In this document: positions 15,040 to 23,154 of the stretch, one piece after another
Position numbering within the stretch: position 1 is the stretch's first letter
Layout: each line of letters starts with the position of its first letter
From: Flavobacterium tistrianum
Lineage (GTDB): Bacteria; Bacteroidota; Bacteroidia; Flavobacteriales; Flavobacteriaceae
Assembly (NCBI RefSeq): GCF_003254545.1
Contig: NZ_QJRH01000071.1
Coordinates: 366,992-430,991, forward strand
DNA: 64,000 bases
Direction of reading: 5' to 3'
The notes under the pieces: generated by a model
The model's input: only the letters and a program-made list of their open reading frames with translations
What the model was told of the DNA's origin: nothing
Database searches by the model: none
Translations under genes and position numbers: made by a program

Positions 15040-15426
15040 TTAACGTTTAGAGAATTGGAATCTCTTACGAGCTTTCTTCTGACCGAATTTCTTACGTTCA
15101 ACCATTCTTGGGTCTCTTGTTAATAAACCTTCTGGTTTAAGGATAGCTCTGTTTTCAGCGTTAACTTCACACATTACGCGTGCTAATGCCATTCTTACAG
15201 CTTCTGCCTGACCAGTTGTACCACCTCCGTAAACGTTTACTTTTACGTCAAAGTTACTAGCGTTTTCTGTCATAGAAAGCGGTTGTAAAACTTTGTATTG
15301 TAAAGTTGCAGTTGGAAAGTAAGTTGCGAATTCTTTTTTGTTTACAGTGATGTTTCCAGTTCCTTCAGAAACGTATACACGTGCAACAGCGGTTTTTCTT
15401 CTACCGATTTTGTGAATAACTCCCAT
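15040..15426 (-). CDS. rpsI: 30S ribosomal protein S9
   Basis: This 128-residue protein has GRRKTAVARVYV at the start, VYGGGTTGQAEAVRMALARVMCEVN in the middle, and the basic C-terminal tail RKKFGQKKARKRFQFSKR that reaches the P-site tRNA. All are diagnostic of S9. Its ATG overlaps the rplM stop by one base (TAATG), a standard translationally coupled pair. Confidence 0.99.
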   Translation of the reverse strand: MGVIHKIGRRKTAVARVYVSEGTGNITVNKKEFATYFPTATLQYKVLQPLSMTENASNFDVKVNVYGGGTTGQAEAVRMALARVMCEVNAENRAILKPEGLLTRDPRMVERKKFGQKKARKRFQFSKR

Positions 15427-15881
15427 TACTTAAGATCATTTAGGTTAACAGTTCTAGGTTTTTGAGCTCCGTGTTTGTGCTCAGATCCTACAACAACATT
15501 TAGATTTCTAAAAAGTTCAGCACCTAATTTGTTTTTAGGTAACATACCTTTTACAGCTTTTTCTACTAATGCAGCTGGATTTTTAGCTTGCAATACTTTA
15601 GCAGTTAAAGTTCTTTGTCCTCCTGGGTAACCTGTATGACGCATGTAAATTTTGTCATTCATTTTTGTACCTGTAAGGTTAATTTTTTCTGAGTTGATAA
15701 CAATTACGTTATCTCCACAGTCAACGTGCGGTGTGTAACTTGGCTTGTACTTACCTCTTAAAATCATTGCAACTTTAGAAGCAAGACGTCCTAAGTTATG
15801 ACCTTCAGCGTCAACAACAATCCACTCTTTAGTTACAGTGGCTTTACTTGCTGAAACTGTTTTGTAGCTTAATGCGTCCAT
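15426..15881 (-). CDS. rplM: 50S ribosomal protein L13
   Basis: L13 is an early 50S assembly protein. The 151-residue protein shows WIVVDAEGHNLGRLASKVAMILRGKYKPSYTPHVDCGDNVIV and KGMLPKNKLG, with LNVVVGSEHKHGAQKP at the end. It leads the cluster rplM-rpsI-rpsB-tsf. A short GC-rich hairpin lies at the start of its transcript (15905-15924) and probably mediates autoregulation. Confidence 0.99.
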   Translation of the reverse strand: MDALSYKTVSASKATVTKEWIVVDAEGHNLGRLASKVAMILRGKYKPSYTPHVDCGDNVIVINSEKINLTGTKMNDKIYMRHTGYPGGQRTLTAKVLQAKNPAALVEKAVKGMLPKNKLGAELFRNLNVVVGSEHKHGAQKPRTVNLNDLK

Positions 15882-15904
15882 AATATTATTTTAATTAAAC
15901 ATTC

Positions 15905-15924
15905 CATCCCCAATAAAGGGGATG
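15905..15924 (-). ncRNA. L13 leader-type hairpin upstream of rplM
   Basis: On the minus strand CATCCCC-TTTATT-GGGGATG forms a perfect 7-bp stem directly after the promoter, so it is the 5' end of the rplM mRNA. L13 leaders with a compact hairpin have been described in Bacteroidia. Assignment to that family is from memory and not searched. Confidence 0.55.
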
Positions 15925-15954
15925 CAAAAGTACAATTAATTATTTTAAAACCAA
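15925..15954 (-). promoter_or_regulatory. rplM promoter
   Basis: TACTTTTG (15932-15925 on the minus strand) fits the -7 consensus TAnnTTTG. A TTG at 15954-15952 lies exactly 19 bp upstream. Transcription would start just before the leader hairpin. Confidence 0.75.
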
Positions 15955-16023
15955 ATACCTGAAAGAATATTTTATCTGCTGAAAATCAGGTACTCAGTTT
16001 TTTAATTAATTAATGAATAAAAA

Positions 16024-16053
16024 AACCGTCTTCACAATAATGTCAAGACGGTT
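16024..16053 (-). terminator. Terminator after the ferritin-like gene pair
   Basis: AACCGTCTT and AAGACGGTT pair around a 12-nt loop. On the minus strand the stem is followed by a run of seven T. It sits 23 bp downstream of the ferritin-like gene at 16076-16888. Confidence 0.85.
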
Positions 16054-16075
16054 AAATATTTAGAGAAAAAAGTAA

Positions 16076-16888
16076 TTATACAATAAATATATTGGCAATA
16101 TCAACAACTTGTTGTGTTGTAAGTGGCTCATCATAAGCTTCTGAGCCGGCCGCGGCACCAAATGCGGCAGCGGTATTAAATCCTGCTTGTACCGTTACGC
16201 CTTCACCATCATAAACAGGTTGAGTAGCTGCTGGCATTCCAGCACCTCGGTCAGAATTGGAAATCCATCCTTTTAAACCTCGCAGTCTTCTAACCTCAGA
16301 AGCATGACGGGCTTCGACTGAATGAATCTGTAGTGCTGCAGTCAATAAATCGGGTGTTGTGATTAAGTTTGCAGCCTGACCTTTGTATGCTCTAACTCCT
16401 GTGTCTTCAAAGGCTTGTGCCAAAGCTAAAAATGTTGGATAATCATGAAAAGGATCAAATGCTCCACCCACAGTAAAATCAAAAGTGGGTTTAGGAACAA
16501 AGTTCGGGCTTGCGGTACCGCCTAAGCCTGCAATTAAAAATTTGACATGATCAGATTCATGATCCGCAATCTGTTGGAATACTTTTAAATCACGCCCGCC
16601 ATTCTCAGAAGCTGGAATTACCCCAGAATCTAAAGCCATTGAGTAAAATTCGTTTTCAAGATATTCTAAGGTTAAAGCAAATTGAAGAGCTCCAATTGGA
16701 GTTGCTGGAGTTGCTGTAATGTCTTTAGCGAAAGCTTTATTGGTAAGAGCCGACAGTCCGAAAGGAATTGACGCTAAGGCTAAATTTTTTCCAATATTTC
16801 CAAAATGCGAAAAACTGTCTCTGCGTGAACCAGTACTGTTCATTAAATTATCATCAGTAAAGGATTCTATAAATTTTAAAATGTTCAT
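16076..16888 (-). CDS. Exported ferritin-like domain protein (first of tandem pair)
   Basis: This 270-residue protein belongs to the Ferritin_2 (four-helix, rubrerythrin-like) group. Candidate diiron ligands are visible in order: Glu in LEYLENEFY, ExxH in ADHESDHVKF, Glu in AFEDTGVRAY, and ExxH in SVEARHASEVRRLRG. The N-terminus (MNILKFIESFTDDN..., then RRDSFSHFGNIGKNLALASIPFGLSAL) has an arginine pair before a hydrophobic stretch, suggesting Tat-type export. Function is unknown; metal or oxidant handling in the envelope is inferred from the ligands. It is co-oriented with, and 25 bp after, a paralogue with the same ligand pattern. Confidence 0.82.
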   Translation of the reverse strand: MNILKFIESFTDDNLMNSTGSRRDSFSHFGNIGKNLALASIPFGLSALTNKAFAKDITATPATPIGALQFALTLEYLENEFYSMALDSGVIPASENGGRDLKVFQQIADHESDHVKFLIAGLGGTASPNFVPKPTFDFTVGGAFDPFHDYPTFLALAQAFEDTGVRAYKGQAANLITTPDLLTAALQIHSVEARHASEVRRLRGLKGWISNSDRGAGMPAATQPVYDGEGVTVQAGFNTAAAFGAAAGSEAYDEPLTTQQVVDIANIFIV

Positions 16889-16913
16889 AATTTCTAAGTT
16901 TTATTGGTTAGGA

Positions 16914-17660
16914 TTAAGGCAAGTATTTAGCTGTAAATTTTGTGGTAATAAAACCAGCAGCAATCGGCAGGATTTTAGATGGATCTTTTGCATCATCTAA
17001 TCCTGTTGACATATTTACGATATCGTCTCCAGCAAAATCTTTAGAATTTGGGTTGATCAAACTTCTTATGGCTGATGCGTGTCTAGCTTCAACGGAAACA
17101 ATTTTCCCTGCTAATAATAAGTAATCTGCAGTTTTAATTAATTTTCCTGCTCCATTGTAAGCGGCAACACCTGTGTCTTCAAGGGCTTTCGCAGTGGCTA
17201 AAACTTCGTTACGGCTATTAAAATTTAAAGAACCGTAATTAAAGGCTAAAGAAGGAAGCAGTTGTGAACTAGGATCTGGAAGCGCACCAGTCAAGGCTGC
17301 TTTGAAAAAATCTCTGTGAACTACTTCATGATGATATAAGTCGGTCAAAACTTGACGCTCAGTGTCATTAAATACTGTATTAAAGCTTGTAGAATTTACA
17401 ACTTTAGTATAAAAGTCTGCTTCTAGTTGCTCTAGGGCGTACGCATAGGTTAACACTCCAAAATCTCCCGAACCCAAATCGAAAACACCATTTCTTACTC
17501 CTGGCAGAGAAGTGTCTTCCATATTGTTGTCATTATCATTATCGCTGCATCCAGCTAGAACCAAACCTGTGGTTACTAATGTTAATCCACTGAGCTTAAG
17601 AAAGCTCCTTCTGCTATTCAGTGAAGGATCAACTTCATGAATTTTAACTTCGTTTTTCAT
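16914..17660 (-). CDS. Tat-exported ferritin-like lipoprotein (second of tandem pair)
   Basis: This 248-residue protein has a twin-arginine signal SRRSFLKLSGLTLVTTG followed by LVLAGCSDN, a lipobox, so it is probably a Tat-exported lipoprotein. The Ferritin_2 helices keep Glu in LEQLEADFY, ExxH in HHEVVHRDFF, Glu in ALEDTGVAAY and ExxH in SVEARHASAIRSL. The start is the ATG at 17660; a TTG two codons upstream is less likely. It is the first gene of the pair and divergent from the LacI-type regulator across about 200 bp, which may control it. Its substrate is unknown. Confidence 0.85.
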   Translation of the reverse strand: MKNEVKIHEVDPSLNSRRSFLKLSGLTLVTTGLVLAGCSDNDNDNNMEDTSLPGVRNGVFDLGSGDFGVLTYAYALEQLEADFYTKVVNSTSFNTVFNDTERQVLTDLYHHEVVHRDFFKAALTGALPDPSSQLLPSLAFNYGSLNFNSRNEVLATAKALEDTGVAAYNGAGKLIKTADYLLLAGKIVSVEARHASAIRSLINPNSKDFAGDDIVNMSTGLDDAKDPSKILPIAAGFITTKFTAKYLP

Positions 17661-17811
17661 AATCAATTTTTTATTAGGTTAACAACATTGGTCTTAGTTG
17701 TTTGGTATTTAATTATTAACGAAATTTTAAGGGATACGGTTTTATAAAAATCTTCTTTTATGGATTTTTTTCGAATAGGTGGTATAATTTAAAAGACTAA
17801 ATGGCTGTTTT

Positions 17812-17843
17812 TTGTTTTATTTTCGGTAATTCTACTATATTTG
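17812..17843 (+). promoter_or_regulatory. Promoter of the LacI-family regulator gene
   Basis: TATATTTG (17836-17843) matches TAnnTTTG. A TTG at 17812-17814 lies 21 bp upstream. The start codon is 24 bp downstream. Confidence 0.65.
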
Positions 17844-17867
17844 TATTAATTACATAAACTTTTATAG

Positions 17868-18893
17868 ATGAAAGCTAAAGCAACTCTAAAACAAATTGCG
17901 AAAGAACTAGGAGTTTCTGTGTCAACAGTGTCTAAAGCATTGAATGACAGTCCAGAAATTAGTGAGCAAACGAAGGTTAAGATTAAGGAGTATGCCAAAC
18001 TCAAAAATTATAAGCCGAATGTTATTGGTCTAAATTTAAAAAATCGTAAAACCAAAACGATAGGAGTAATTATTCCTAATATTCTAAATTCTTTCTTCGC
18101 GAAAGTTTTTAGCGGTATTGAGAAAGTTGCCGATAAAAAAGGATATAATGTAATTACATGTATTTCTAACGAATCTTTAGAAAAAGAAATTCATACGCTT
18201 GAAATGTTGAGTAACGGAACCATTGACGGATTTATCCTTTCGGTTTCTGAAGAAGCTCAAAAACTTCAAGATTACAACCATTTTTCTGAAATTATTAATG
18301 ACGGAACGCCAATCGTGATGTTTGACCGTATTGCTGATGAAGTAGATTGTGATAAGGTTGTTGTAGATGATTTCGATTCTGCATTAAATTCAACACAGCA
18401 TTTAATTAATCTTGGATGTAAAAATATTGCTTTAATATCTTCTGTGGATAATTTGAGCGTTGGAAAACTAAGAGCTGATGGTTATTTAAAAGCTTTAAAA
18501 GACAATAATATTCCAGTTAACGAAAAAATTATTCTTCGTACCGATTCTGAAGAAGATATGAAAGCCAAAATAGATGCGCTTTTTGAGAATAAAATTGATG
18601 GAATTTTTGCTTTGGACGAAAATGATTCGGTTGCAGCTTTAAGAGTAAGTTTGAAAAAAGGCTACAGAGTTCCAGAAGATATTTCGATTATTGGTTTTGC
18701 AGATGGTATTTTGGCTTCAAGACGTTTGTCGCCAAGTTTGACTACAGTAAGTCAGCATGGAGTTGAAATTGGAGAGGTTGCCGCAAAAAGATTAATCGAA
18801 AGATTAGAAGAGCCGGAAGGAACAGTTTCAGATTATGAAACAATCGTAATCAAAACAAAATTAAAAGAAAGAGAATCGACAAGAAAAGTATAA
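17868..18893 (+). CDS. LacI family transcriptional regulator
   Basis: This 341-residue repressor has an N-terminal helix-turn-helix (ATLKQIAKELGVSVSTVSKALNDSPEISEQTK). The hinge region KNYKPNVIGLNLKNRKTKTIGVIIPN follows. A periplasmic-binding-type sensor domain ends with IIGFADGILASRRLSPSLTTVSQ. LacI regulators in Bacteroidota often respond to sugars. No carbohydrate genes are adjacent. The divergent ferritin-like pair is the only neighbour it could control directly, so the target may lie elsewhere. It has its own promoter and a clear terminator (18904-18929). Confidence 0.95.
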   Translation: MKAKATLKQIAKELGVSVSTVSKALNDSPEISEQTKVKIKEYAKLKNYKPNVIGLNLKNRKTKTIGVIIPNILNSFFAKVFSGIEKVADKKGYNVITCISNESLEKEIHTLEMLSNGTIDGFILSVSEEAQKLQDYNHFSEIINDGTPIVMFDRIADEVDCDKVVVDDFDSALNSTQHLINLGCKNIALISSVDNLSVGKLRADGYLKALKDNNIPVNEKIILRTDSEEDMKAKIDALFENKIDGIFALDENDSVAALRVSLKKGYRVPEDISIIGFADGILASRRLSPSLTTVSQHGVEIGEVAAKRLIERLEEPEGTVSDYETIVIKTKLKERESTRKV

Positions 18894-18903
18894 TAATGAA
18901 GAA

Positions 18904-18929
18904 AAACCATCAGTTTGCGCTGATGGTTT
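18904..18929 (+). terminator. Terminator of the LacI regulator gene
   Basis: AAACCATCAG and CTGATGGTTT form a 10-bp stem with a 6-nt loop, followed by a T-tract. It lies 10 bp after the stop codon and just before the convergent small gene. Confidence 0.9.
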
Positions 18930-18934
18930 TTTAT

Positions 18935-19324
18935 TTATAGCTCTTTTATAAATTTAATTAGATAAACAAAAAGAATAACAGTGATAAGTGTGATTCTAAA
19001 TGTTTTTTGTTGTTTAGCTTTAAGAATATAGCCGTCTTTTTTAAGCTCCCATGTAAATAGCAGTTCAAACAATGTGCTTTTGGGTTTAAGTACAAAATCT
19101 GAGATTTGATAACTCTTATTTGCCTTTCTTAAAATTTCTTCTGCTTCTTCTTTTTCTGCAGCTTTAATTGCATTTTCAATTTCTGAAGTATCGACATTTC
19201 TGTTAGATAATTCATGTTTTGCTAGATAAACAGCATCACGGTTCCATTTTTTTGGAGAACCAACAATATTTAAAAGTTCCTCTGTTGTCCTGCTTTTTAT
19301 AGGAGGCTTGAAATTATCGACCAT
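18935..19324 (-). CDS. Small tail-anchored membrane protein, unknown function
   Basis: The protein is 129 residues long. The N-terminal two thirds are soluble and charged, with a likely helical, coiled-coil-like stretch (residues 45-70, ENAIKAAEKEEAEEILRKAN). One hydrophobic segment near the C-terminus (ITLITVILFVYLIKFI) suggests a tail anchor. I do not recognise a family. It follows polA by 57 bp in the same direction reading downstream, and could be co-transcribed with it. Confidence 0.7.
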   Translation of the reverse strand: MVDNFKPPIKSRTTEELLNIVGSPKKWNRDAVYLAKHELSNRNVDTSEIENAIKAAEKEEAEEILRKANKSYQISDFVLKPKSTLFELLFTWELKKDGYILKAKQQKTFRITLITVILFVYLIKFIKEL

Positions 19325-19381
19325 TCTTGCTTTTTACAAATTTTAAAACCTAAAATCAACAATCTGCAATCTAAAATAAAA

Positions 19382-22219
19382 TTAATGCGCTTCTAACCAG
19401 TCTTTGCCCATTCCAAGTTCAACTTCTAAAGGGACTGACATTTTAAAAGCATTTTCCATTTCGTGTTTAATCATAGGCTGGATTTTTTCGAGTTCGTCGT
19501 TATGAACATCGAACACAAGCTCATCATGTACTTGCAGTAACATTCTAGATTTCCAGTTTTCGTCACGAAGTTTTTTATGAATGTTGATCATTGCTATTTT
19601 GATTACATCGGCAGCACTTCCTTGAATTGGCGCATTTACAGCATTTCGTTCTGCTGCACTTCTTACAACGGCATTGGCAGAATTAATGTCTTTTAAGTAA
19701 CGACGACGGCCTAAAATAGTTTGTACATAACCTTTTTCGCGTGCAAATTCGACTTGTTCTGAAATATAAGATTTCAAACGCGGATAAGTTTTGTAATATG
19801 CATCGATCAAAGCGGCACTTTCACTTCTAGAAAGTGAAGTCTGGCTGCTTAATCCAAAAGCAGAAACACCGTATATGATTCCGAAGTTTACCGTTTTAGC
19901 ATTGCTTCTTTGTTCGCGGGAAACTTCTTCTAAAGCAACATTAAAAACCTTTGCAGCGGTTGCTCTGTGAATGTCTTCTCCGTTTTGGAAAGCGGCAATC
20001 ATATTTTCTTCGCCACTTAGAGCAGCAATAATTCGCAATTCAATTTGCGAGTAATCGGCAGAGATTAAAGTATGGTTTTCATCGCGTGCAACAAAAGCTT
20101 TACGAATCTGACGCCCTCTTTCGGTACGAATCGGGATGTTCTGTAAGTTCGGATTATTAGAGCTTAAACGCCCAGTCGCAGCAACCGCCTGCATATAATC
20201 GGTATGAACGCGTAAGGTCTTTTTGTCAACTTGTTCTGGCAGAGCCAAAATATAAGTGCTTTGCAGTTTTACCATCTGGCGCCAATCTAAAATATCTTTT
20301 ACGATTGGGTTGTCATTTGCCAAATAAGTCAAAACTTCTTCGCCAGTTGCATATTGTCCGGTTTTGGTTTTCTTTTGTTTTGCTCCGCCAATTTTTAGTT
20401 TTTCGAATAAAATATCACCTAATTGTTTTGGTGAAGCTAGGTTGAATTTCTCGCCAGCCGTTTCGTATATTTTTTGTTCCAAAGATTTGATTTCAACATC
20501 CATTTCTTTAGACATGTCTTTTAAGAAATCAACGTCAAGACGAATACCCTCCATTTCCATATCGGCTAAAACGCTTACTAAAGGAATTTCGATTTCGTCA
20601 AATAACTTTTTAGTTTCGGTTTTGTCTAATTGAGTTGTGAAGATCTCTTTCAGTTGTAAGGTAATATCAGCATCTTCTGCAGCGTATTCTTTAATATCTT
20701 CTAAAGGAACATCACGCATATTAAGCTGATTCTTCCCTTTTTTACCAATCAAAGTTTCAATAGATTTTGGAGAATATTTCAAATACGTTTCAGCCAAAAT
20801 ATCCATATTATGACGCATATCAGGATTAATCAGATAATGCGCGATCATCGTATCAAAAAGTTTTCCTTTTACGGTAACGCCATAATTAGAAAGGATTTTT
20901 AAATCGTATTTTAAATTCTGTCCGATTTTTTCAATGTTTTCATTTTCAAAAAACGGGACAAATTTGTCTACTAAAGCTTTTGCTTCTTCCTGATTTTCCG
21001 GAAACGGAACGTAAAATGCTTTTCCTTTTTCGTAAGAAAATGACATTCCGACCAATTCTGCGTGAAGAGCATCGATTCCTGTGGTTTCGGTATCAAAACA
21101 AACGGAAGTCTGTTTTTGTAAATTCTGTAAAAGCAATTTAATTCCTAAATCACCTTGAATAGTCTGATACGAATGTTCAGTATTTTCTAAAGTGTTATAG
21201 AAAGAAGTTCTTGGAGCGTCTGTATCTTCATCTGCATCAGCGCTTCCAAAAAGATCAAATTGGTCTTCGTTTTTAGCAGCAGTTTTTTTAGCTGGTTTTG
21301 CATCTGGAGTTGCAGTAGTCACTTGACCACCATCTGTTCTGAATAAATTGTCAAACTGTTCTGCCATTCTTCTGAATTCTAATTCTTGAAAAATAGCATC
21401 TGTTTTTTCGATATCTGGACGAGAAAGTTCGTAATCTTCTTCATTAAAAGTAACATCGCAATCAGTAATAATTGCAGCCAGTTTTTTAGAAAGAATGCCT
21501 TTTTCTTTATTCGCTTCGATATTTTCTTTCATTTTGCCTTTAAGCTTATCAGTATTTGCTAAAAGGTTTTCCATAGTGCCAAATTCTTTCAGGAATTTTT
21601 TGGCAGTTACTTCACCAACACCAGGAAGCCCAGGAATATTATCGACAGCATCACCCATCATTCCAAGAAAATCAATTACTTGTTCTGGCCTTTCAACTTC
21701 AAATTTTGCCAAAACCTCAGGAACTCCCCAAATTTCGATTCCATTACCCATTCGGGCTGGTTTATACATAAAAATATTTTCAGAAACTAGTTGGGCAAAG
21801 TCCTTATCTGGAGTTACCATATAGACTTTGTAGTTTTGTTTTTCTGCCTGTTTAGCGATTGTTCCAATTAAATCATCGGCTTCGCAGCCTTCAAGTTCAA
21901 TAATCGGAATATGCATAGCTCTTAATAACTCTTGAATATACGGAACAGCAATTTTAATCGCTTCTGGAGTTTCATCTCTGTTCGCTTTGTATTCTACAAA
22001 CATTTCTGTTCTCACATGGCTTCCTCCTTTATCAAAAGCAACGGCCAAATGATCTGGTTTTTCTCTTTTAATAACATCCAAAAGTGAGTTCATAAAACCC
22101 ATAATTGCAGATGTATCCATTCCTTTTGAGTTGATTCTCGGGTTTTTTATAAAAGCATAATAACCACGAAAAATTAATGCGTAAGCATCTAGAAGAAAAA
22201 GGCGTTTTTGAGTTGACAT
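19382..22219 (-). CDS. polA: DNA polymerase I
   Basis: This 945-residue protein has three domains. The 5' nuclease (residues 1-about 290) starts with KRLFLLDAYALIFRGYYAF and shows EADDLIGT and DKDFAQLV. The 3'-5' exonuclease domain (about 350-530) keeps FDTETTG and the downstream YAAEDADITLQL, so proofreading residues appear intact. The polymerase domain (about 560-945) shows NPNLQNIPIRTERGRQIRKAF, ADYSQIELRI, the O-helix region RSNAKTVNFGIIYGVSAFGL and LLQVHDELVFDV. It repairs gaps and removes primers. Length and order are typical. Confidence 0.98.
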   Translation of the reverse strand: MSTQKRLFLLDAYALIFRGYYAFIKNPRINSKGMDTSAIMGFMNSLLDVIKREKPDHLAVAFDKGGSHVRTEMFVEYKANRDETPEAIKIAVPYIQELLRAMHIPIIELEGCEADDLIGTIAKQAEKQNYKVYMVTPDKDFAQLVSENIFMYKPARMGNGIEIWGVPEVLAKFEVERPEQVIDFLGMMGDAVDNIPGLPGVGEVTAKKFLKEFGTMENLLANTDKLKGKMKENIEANKEKGILSKKLAAIITDCDVTFNEEDYELSRPDIEKTDAIFQELEFRRMAEQFDNLFRTDGGQVTTATPDAKPAKKTAAKNEDQFDLFGSADADEDTDAPRTSFYNTLENTEHSYQTIQGDLGIKLLLQNLQKQTSVCFDTETTGIDALHAELVGMSFSYEKGKAFYVPFPENQEEAKALVDKFVPFFENENIEKIGQNLKYDLKILSNYGVTVKGKLFDTMIAHYLINPDMRHNMDILAETYLKYSPKSIETLIGKKGKNQLNMRDVPLEDIKEYAAEDADITLQLKEIFTTQLDKTETKKLFDEIEIPLVSVLADMEMEGIRLDVDFLKDMSKEMDVEIKSLEQKIYETAGEKFNLASPKQLGDILFEKLKIGGAKQKKTKTGQYATGEEVLTYLANDNPIVKDILDWRQMVKLQSTYILALPEQVDKKTLRVHTDYMQAVAATGRLSSNNPNLQNIPIRTERGRQIRKAFVARDENHTLISADYSQIELRIIAALSGEENMIAAFQNGEDIHRATAAKVFNVALEEVSREQRSNAKTVNFGIIYGVSAFGLSSQTSLSRSESAALIDAYYKTYPRLKSYISEQVEFAREKGYVQTILGRRRYLKDINSANAVVRSAAERNAVNAPIQGSAADVIKIAMINIHKKLRDENWKSRMLLQVHDELVFDVHNDELEKIQPMIKHEMENAFKMSVPLEVELGMGKDWLEAH

Positions 22220-22324
22220 ATTAAAAATATTAGTCTGTAAAAATAAACAATTGGGTTTTAAAAAACGATTCAGTTCTTGAAAATTAATTTTGTTTGACCA
22301 TACAAGTCATATAAGTCCATTTTA

Positions 22325-22350
22325 GTAGAGACGTATCGCAGCGCGTCTTC
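22325..22350. repeat. Decayed palindromic repeat (GTAGAGACG...CGTCTTC)
   Basis: GTAGAGACGTAT, then CGCA, then GCGCGTCTTC form a palindrome with wobble pairs. It resembles a dispersed flavobacterial intergenic repeat, and a related decayed copy lies at 8206-8231. Confidence 0.45.
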
Positions 22351-22466
22351 CTGATAAATAAATTAATGCTGGAAAACGATTAAAGATTTAAATGAATTTG
22401 TAGAACTCATATGTTGAAAAAGCAGCAAAAGTTAATATCAAGTTAAAAATAATTTATTCAGGGATT

Positions 22467-22502
22467 TCTTCATTTTCTCTTCATGTTACGAAGGTAATTT
22501 TG
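22467..22502 (+). promoter_or_regulatory. Direct-repeat operator and promoter of the first lysine-rich peptide gene
   Basis: TCTTCAT at 22467-22473 is repeated at 22478-22484, giving an 11-bp period with a 4-bp gap, as in PhoB/OmpR-type boxes. Ten bases later comes TAATTTTG (22495-22502), a TAnnTTTG -7 box. No TTG is present at -33: the repeats occupy that place. The same arrangement with identical spacing recurs at 25196-25231. Confidence 0.7.
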
Positions 22503-22544
22503 ATCTGTAAAATAAAAGGTATTAATTCTTAAATCTTAGAAATC

Positions 22545-22760
22545 ATGAGAAATTTATTAATGTTACTAGTGGCAGTTTTAGGAACAAGTGCAATGGTTCA
22601 CGCATTCCCTGCAAAAGATGGAAAAACAGCTCCAGCAAAAGAAGTAAAAGCAACCAAACATCCTAAAAAAAGTAAAACAGACAAAAAAACAAAATCAGTG
22701 AAAAGTGAAGCGCCAAAAACAGAAGCAGCTAAACCAGAAACTGCAAAAATGAAAAAATAA
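22545..22760 (+). CDS. Lysine-rich secreted mini-protein A
   Basis: The 71-residue protein has a signal peptide MRNLLMLLVAVLGTSAMVHA, followed by a strongly basic, Ala/Pro/Thr/Glu-containing tail (KEVKATKHPKKSKTDKKTKS...). It has no Cys and no predicted fold. It is one of three paralogues (22545, 22787, 25274) sharing the signal peptide core VLGT and the motif T/AKEVKxTKHxKK. Composition recalls the enterobacterial acid-shock protein Asr, also a Lys-rich periplasmic protein under two-component control. That is analogy, not shown homology. It is co-oriented with the two-component genes downstream and has its own operator-like promoter. Confidence 0.8.
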   Translation: MRNLLMLLVAVLGTSAMVHAFPAKDGKTAPAKEVKATKHPKKSKTDKKTKSVKSEAPKTEAAKPETAKMKK

Positions 22761-22786
22761 CAAATAATCAAAAAAAATAAAAAGTT

Positions 22787-22969
22787 ATGAAAAATTTATT
22801 TATTGTATTGGCAGCAGTTTTAGGAACAAGTGTAATGGTAAGCGCTCAAACAACTCCAGCCCAAGCAGCACCGACAAAAGAAGTAAAAGCTACAAAACAT
22901 CATCACAAAGGAAATAAAAAAGCAAAAGCTGATGCTACAAAAGAAGAAGTAGCGCCAGTAAAAAAATAA
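22787..22969 (+). CDS. Lysine-rich secreted mini-protein B
   Basis: The 60-residue paralogue has signal peptide MKNLFIVLAAVLGTSVMVSA followed by QTTPAQAAPTKEVKATKH, then HHK and a Lys-rich tail ending in PVKK. A histidine triplet is unique to this copy and could bind metal. It lies 26 bp after mini-protein A and is probably co-transcribed from the same promoter. The tail is predicted to be disordered and positively charged, so a periplasmic charge-buffering or chaperone-like role is possible. Function is unknown. Confidence 0.8.
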   Translation: MKNLFIVLAAVLGTSVMVSAQTTPAQAAPTKEVKATKHHHKGNKKAKADATKEEVAPVKK

Positions 22970-22983
22970 AAATTGCTCTCGTT

Positions 22984-23077
22984 TTGTTTTCGAAGCGTTG
23001 TAACGAAGGCAAAACAGGAATAATGATTATGAGAACGCGATTGAAGAAGCTGATGAAGAAATTTATCAGCTTTTTTC
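22984..23077 (+). terminator. Two hairpins after the lysine-rich peptide pair
   Basis: CGTTTTGTTTTCG pairs imperfectly with CGAAGGCAAAACA near 22990-23018. A second stem AAGCTGAT/ATCAGCTT follows at about 23046-23075 with a T-run. The second is a good intrinsic terminator and separates the peptide genes from the regulator gene. Confidence 0.7.
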
Positions 23078-23154
23078 GTTAGTTAATTTTTTAATAATGT
23101 GCAGCAAAATTTTCGATAATTGATTAATTTTAGTTGTGCTTAAATGCTTTGTTT

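Larger units (their letters stand above)
22220..22544. other. 325-bp intergenic region upstream of the lysine-rich peptide gene
   Basis: No gene is seen. It holds a decayed palindromic repeat (22325-22350) and, near the right end, the direct-repeat operator and -7 box of the first lysine-rich peptide gene (22467-22502). The left part should also contain the polA promoter, but no convincing box is visible. Confidence 0.6.
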
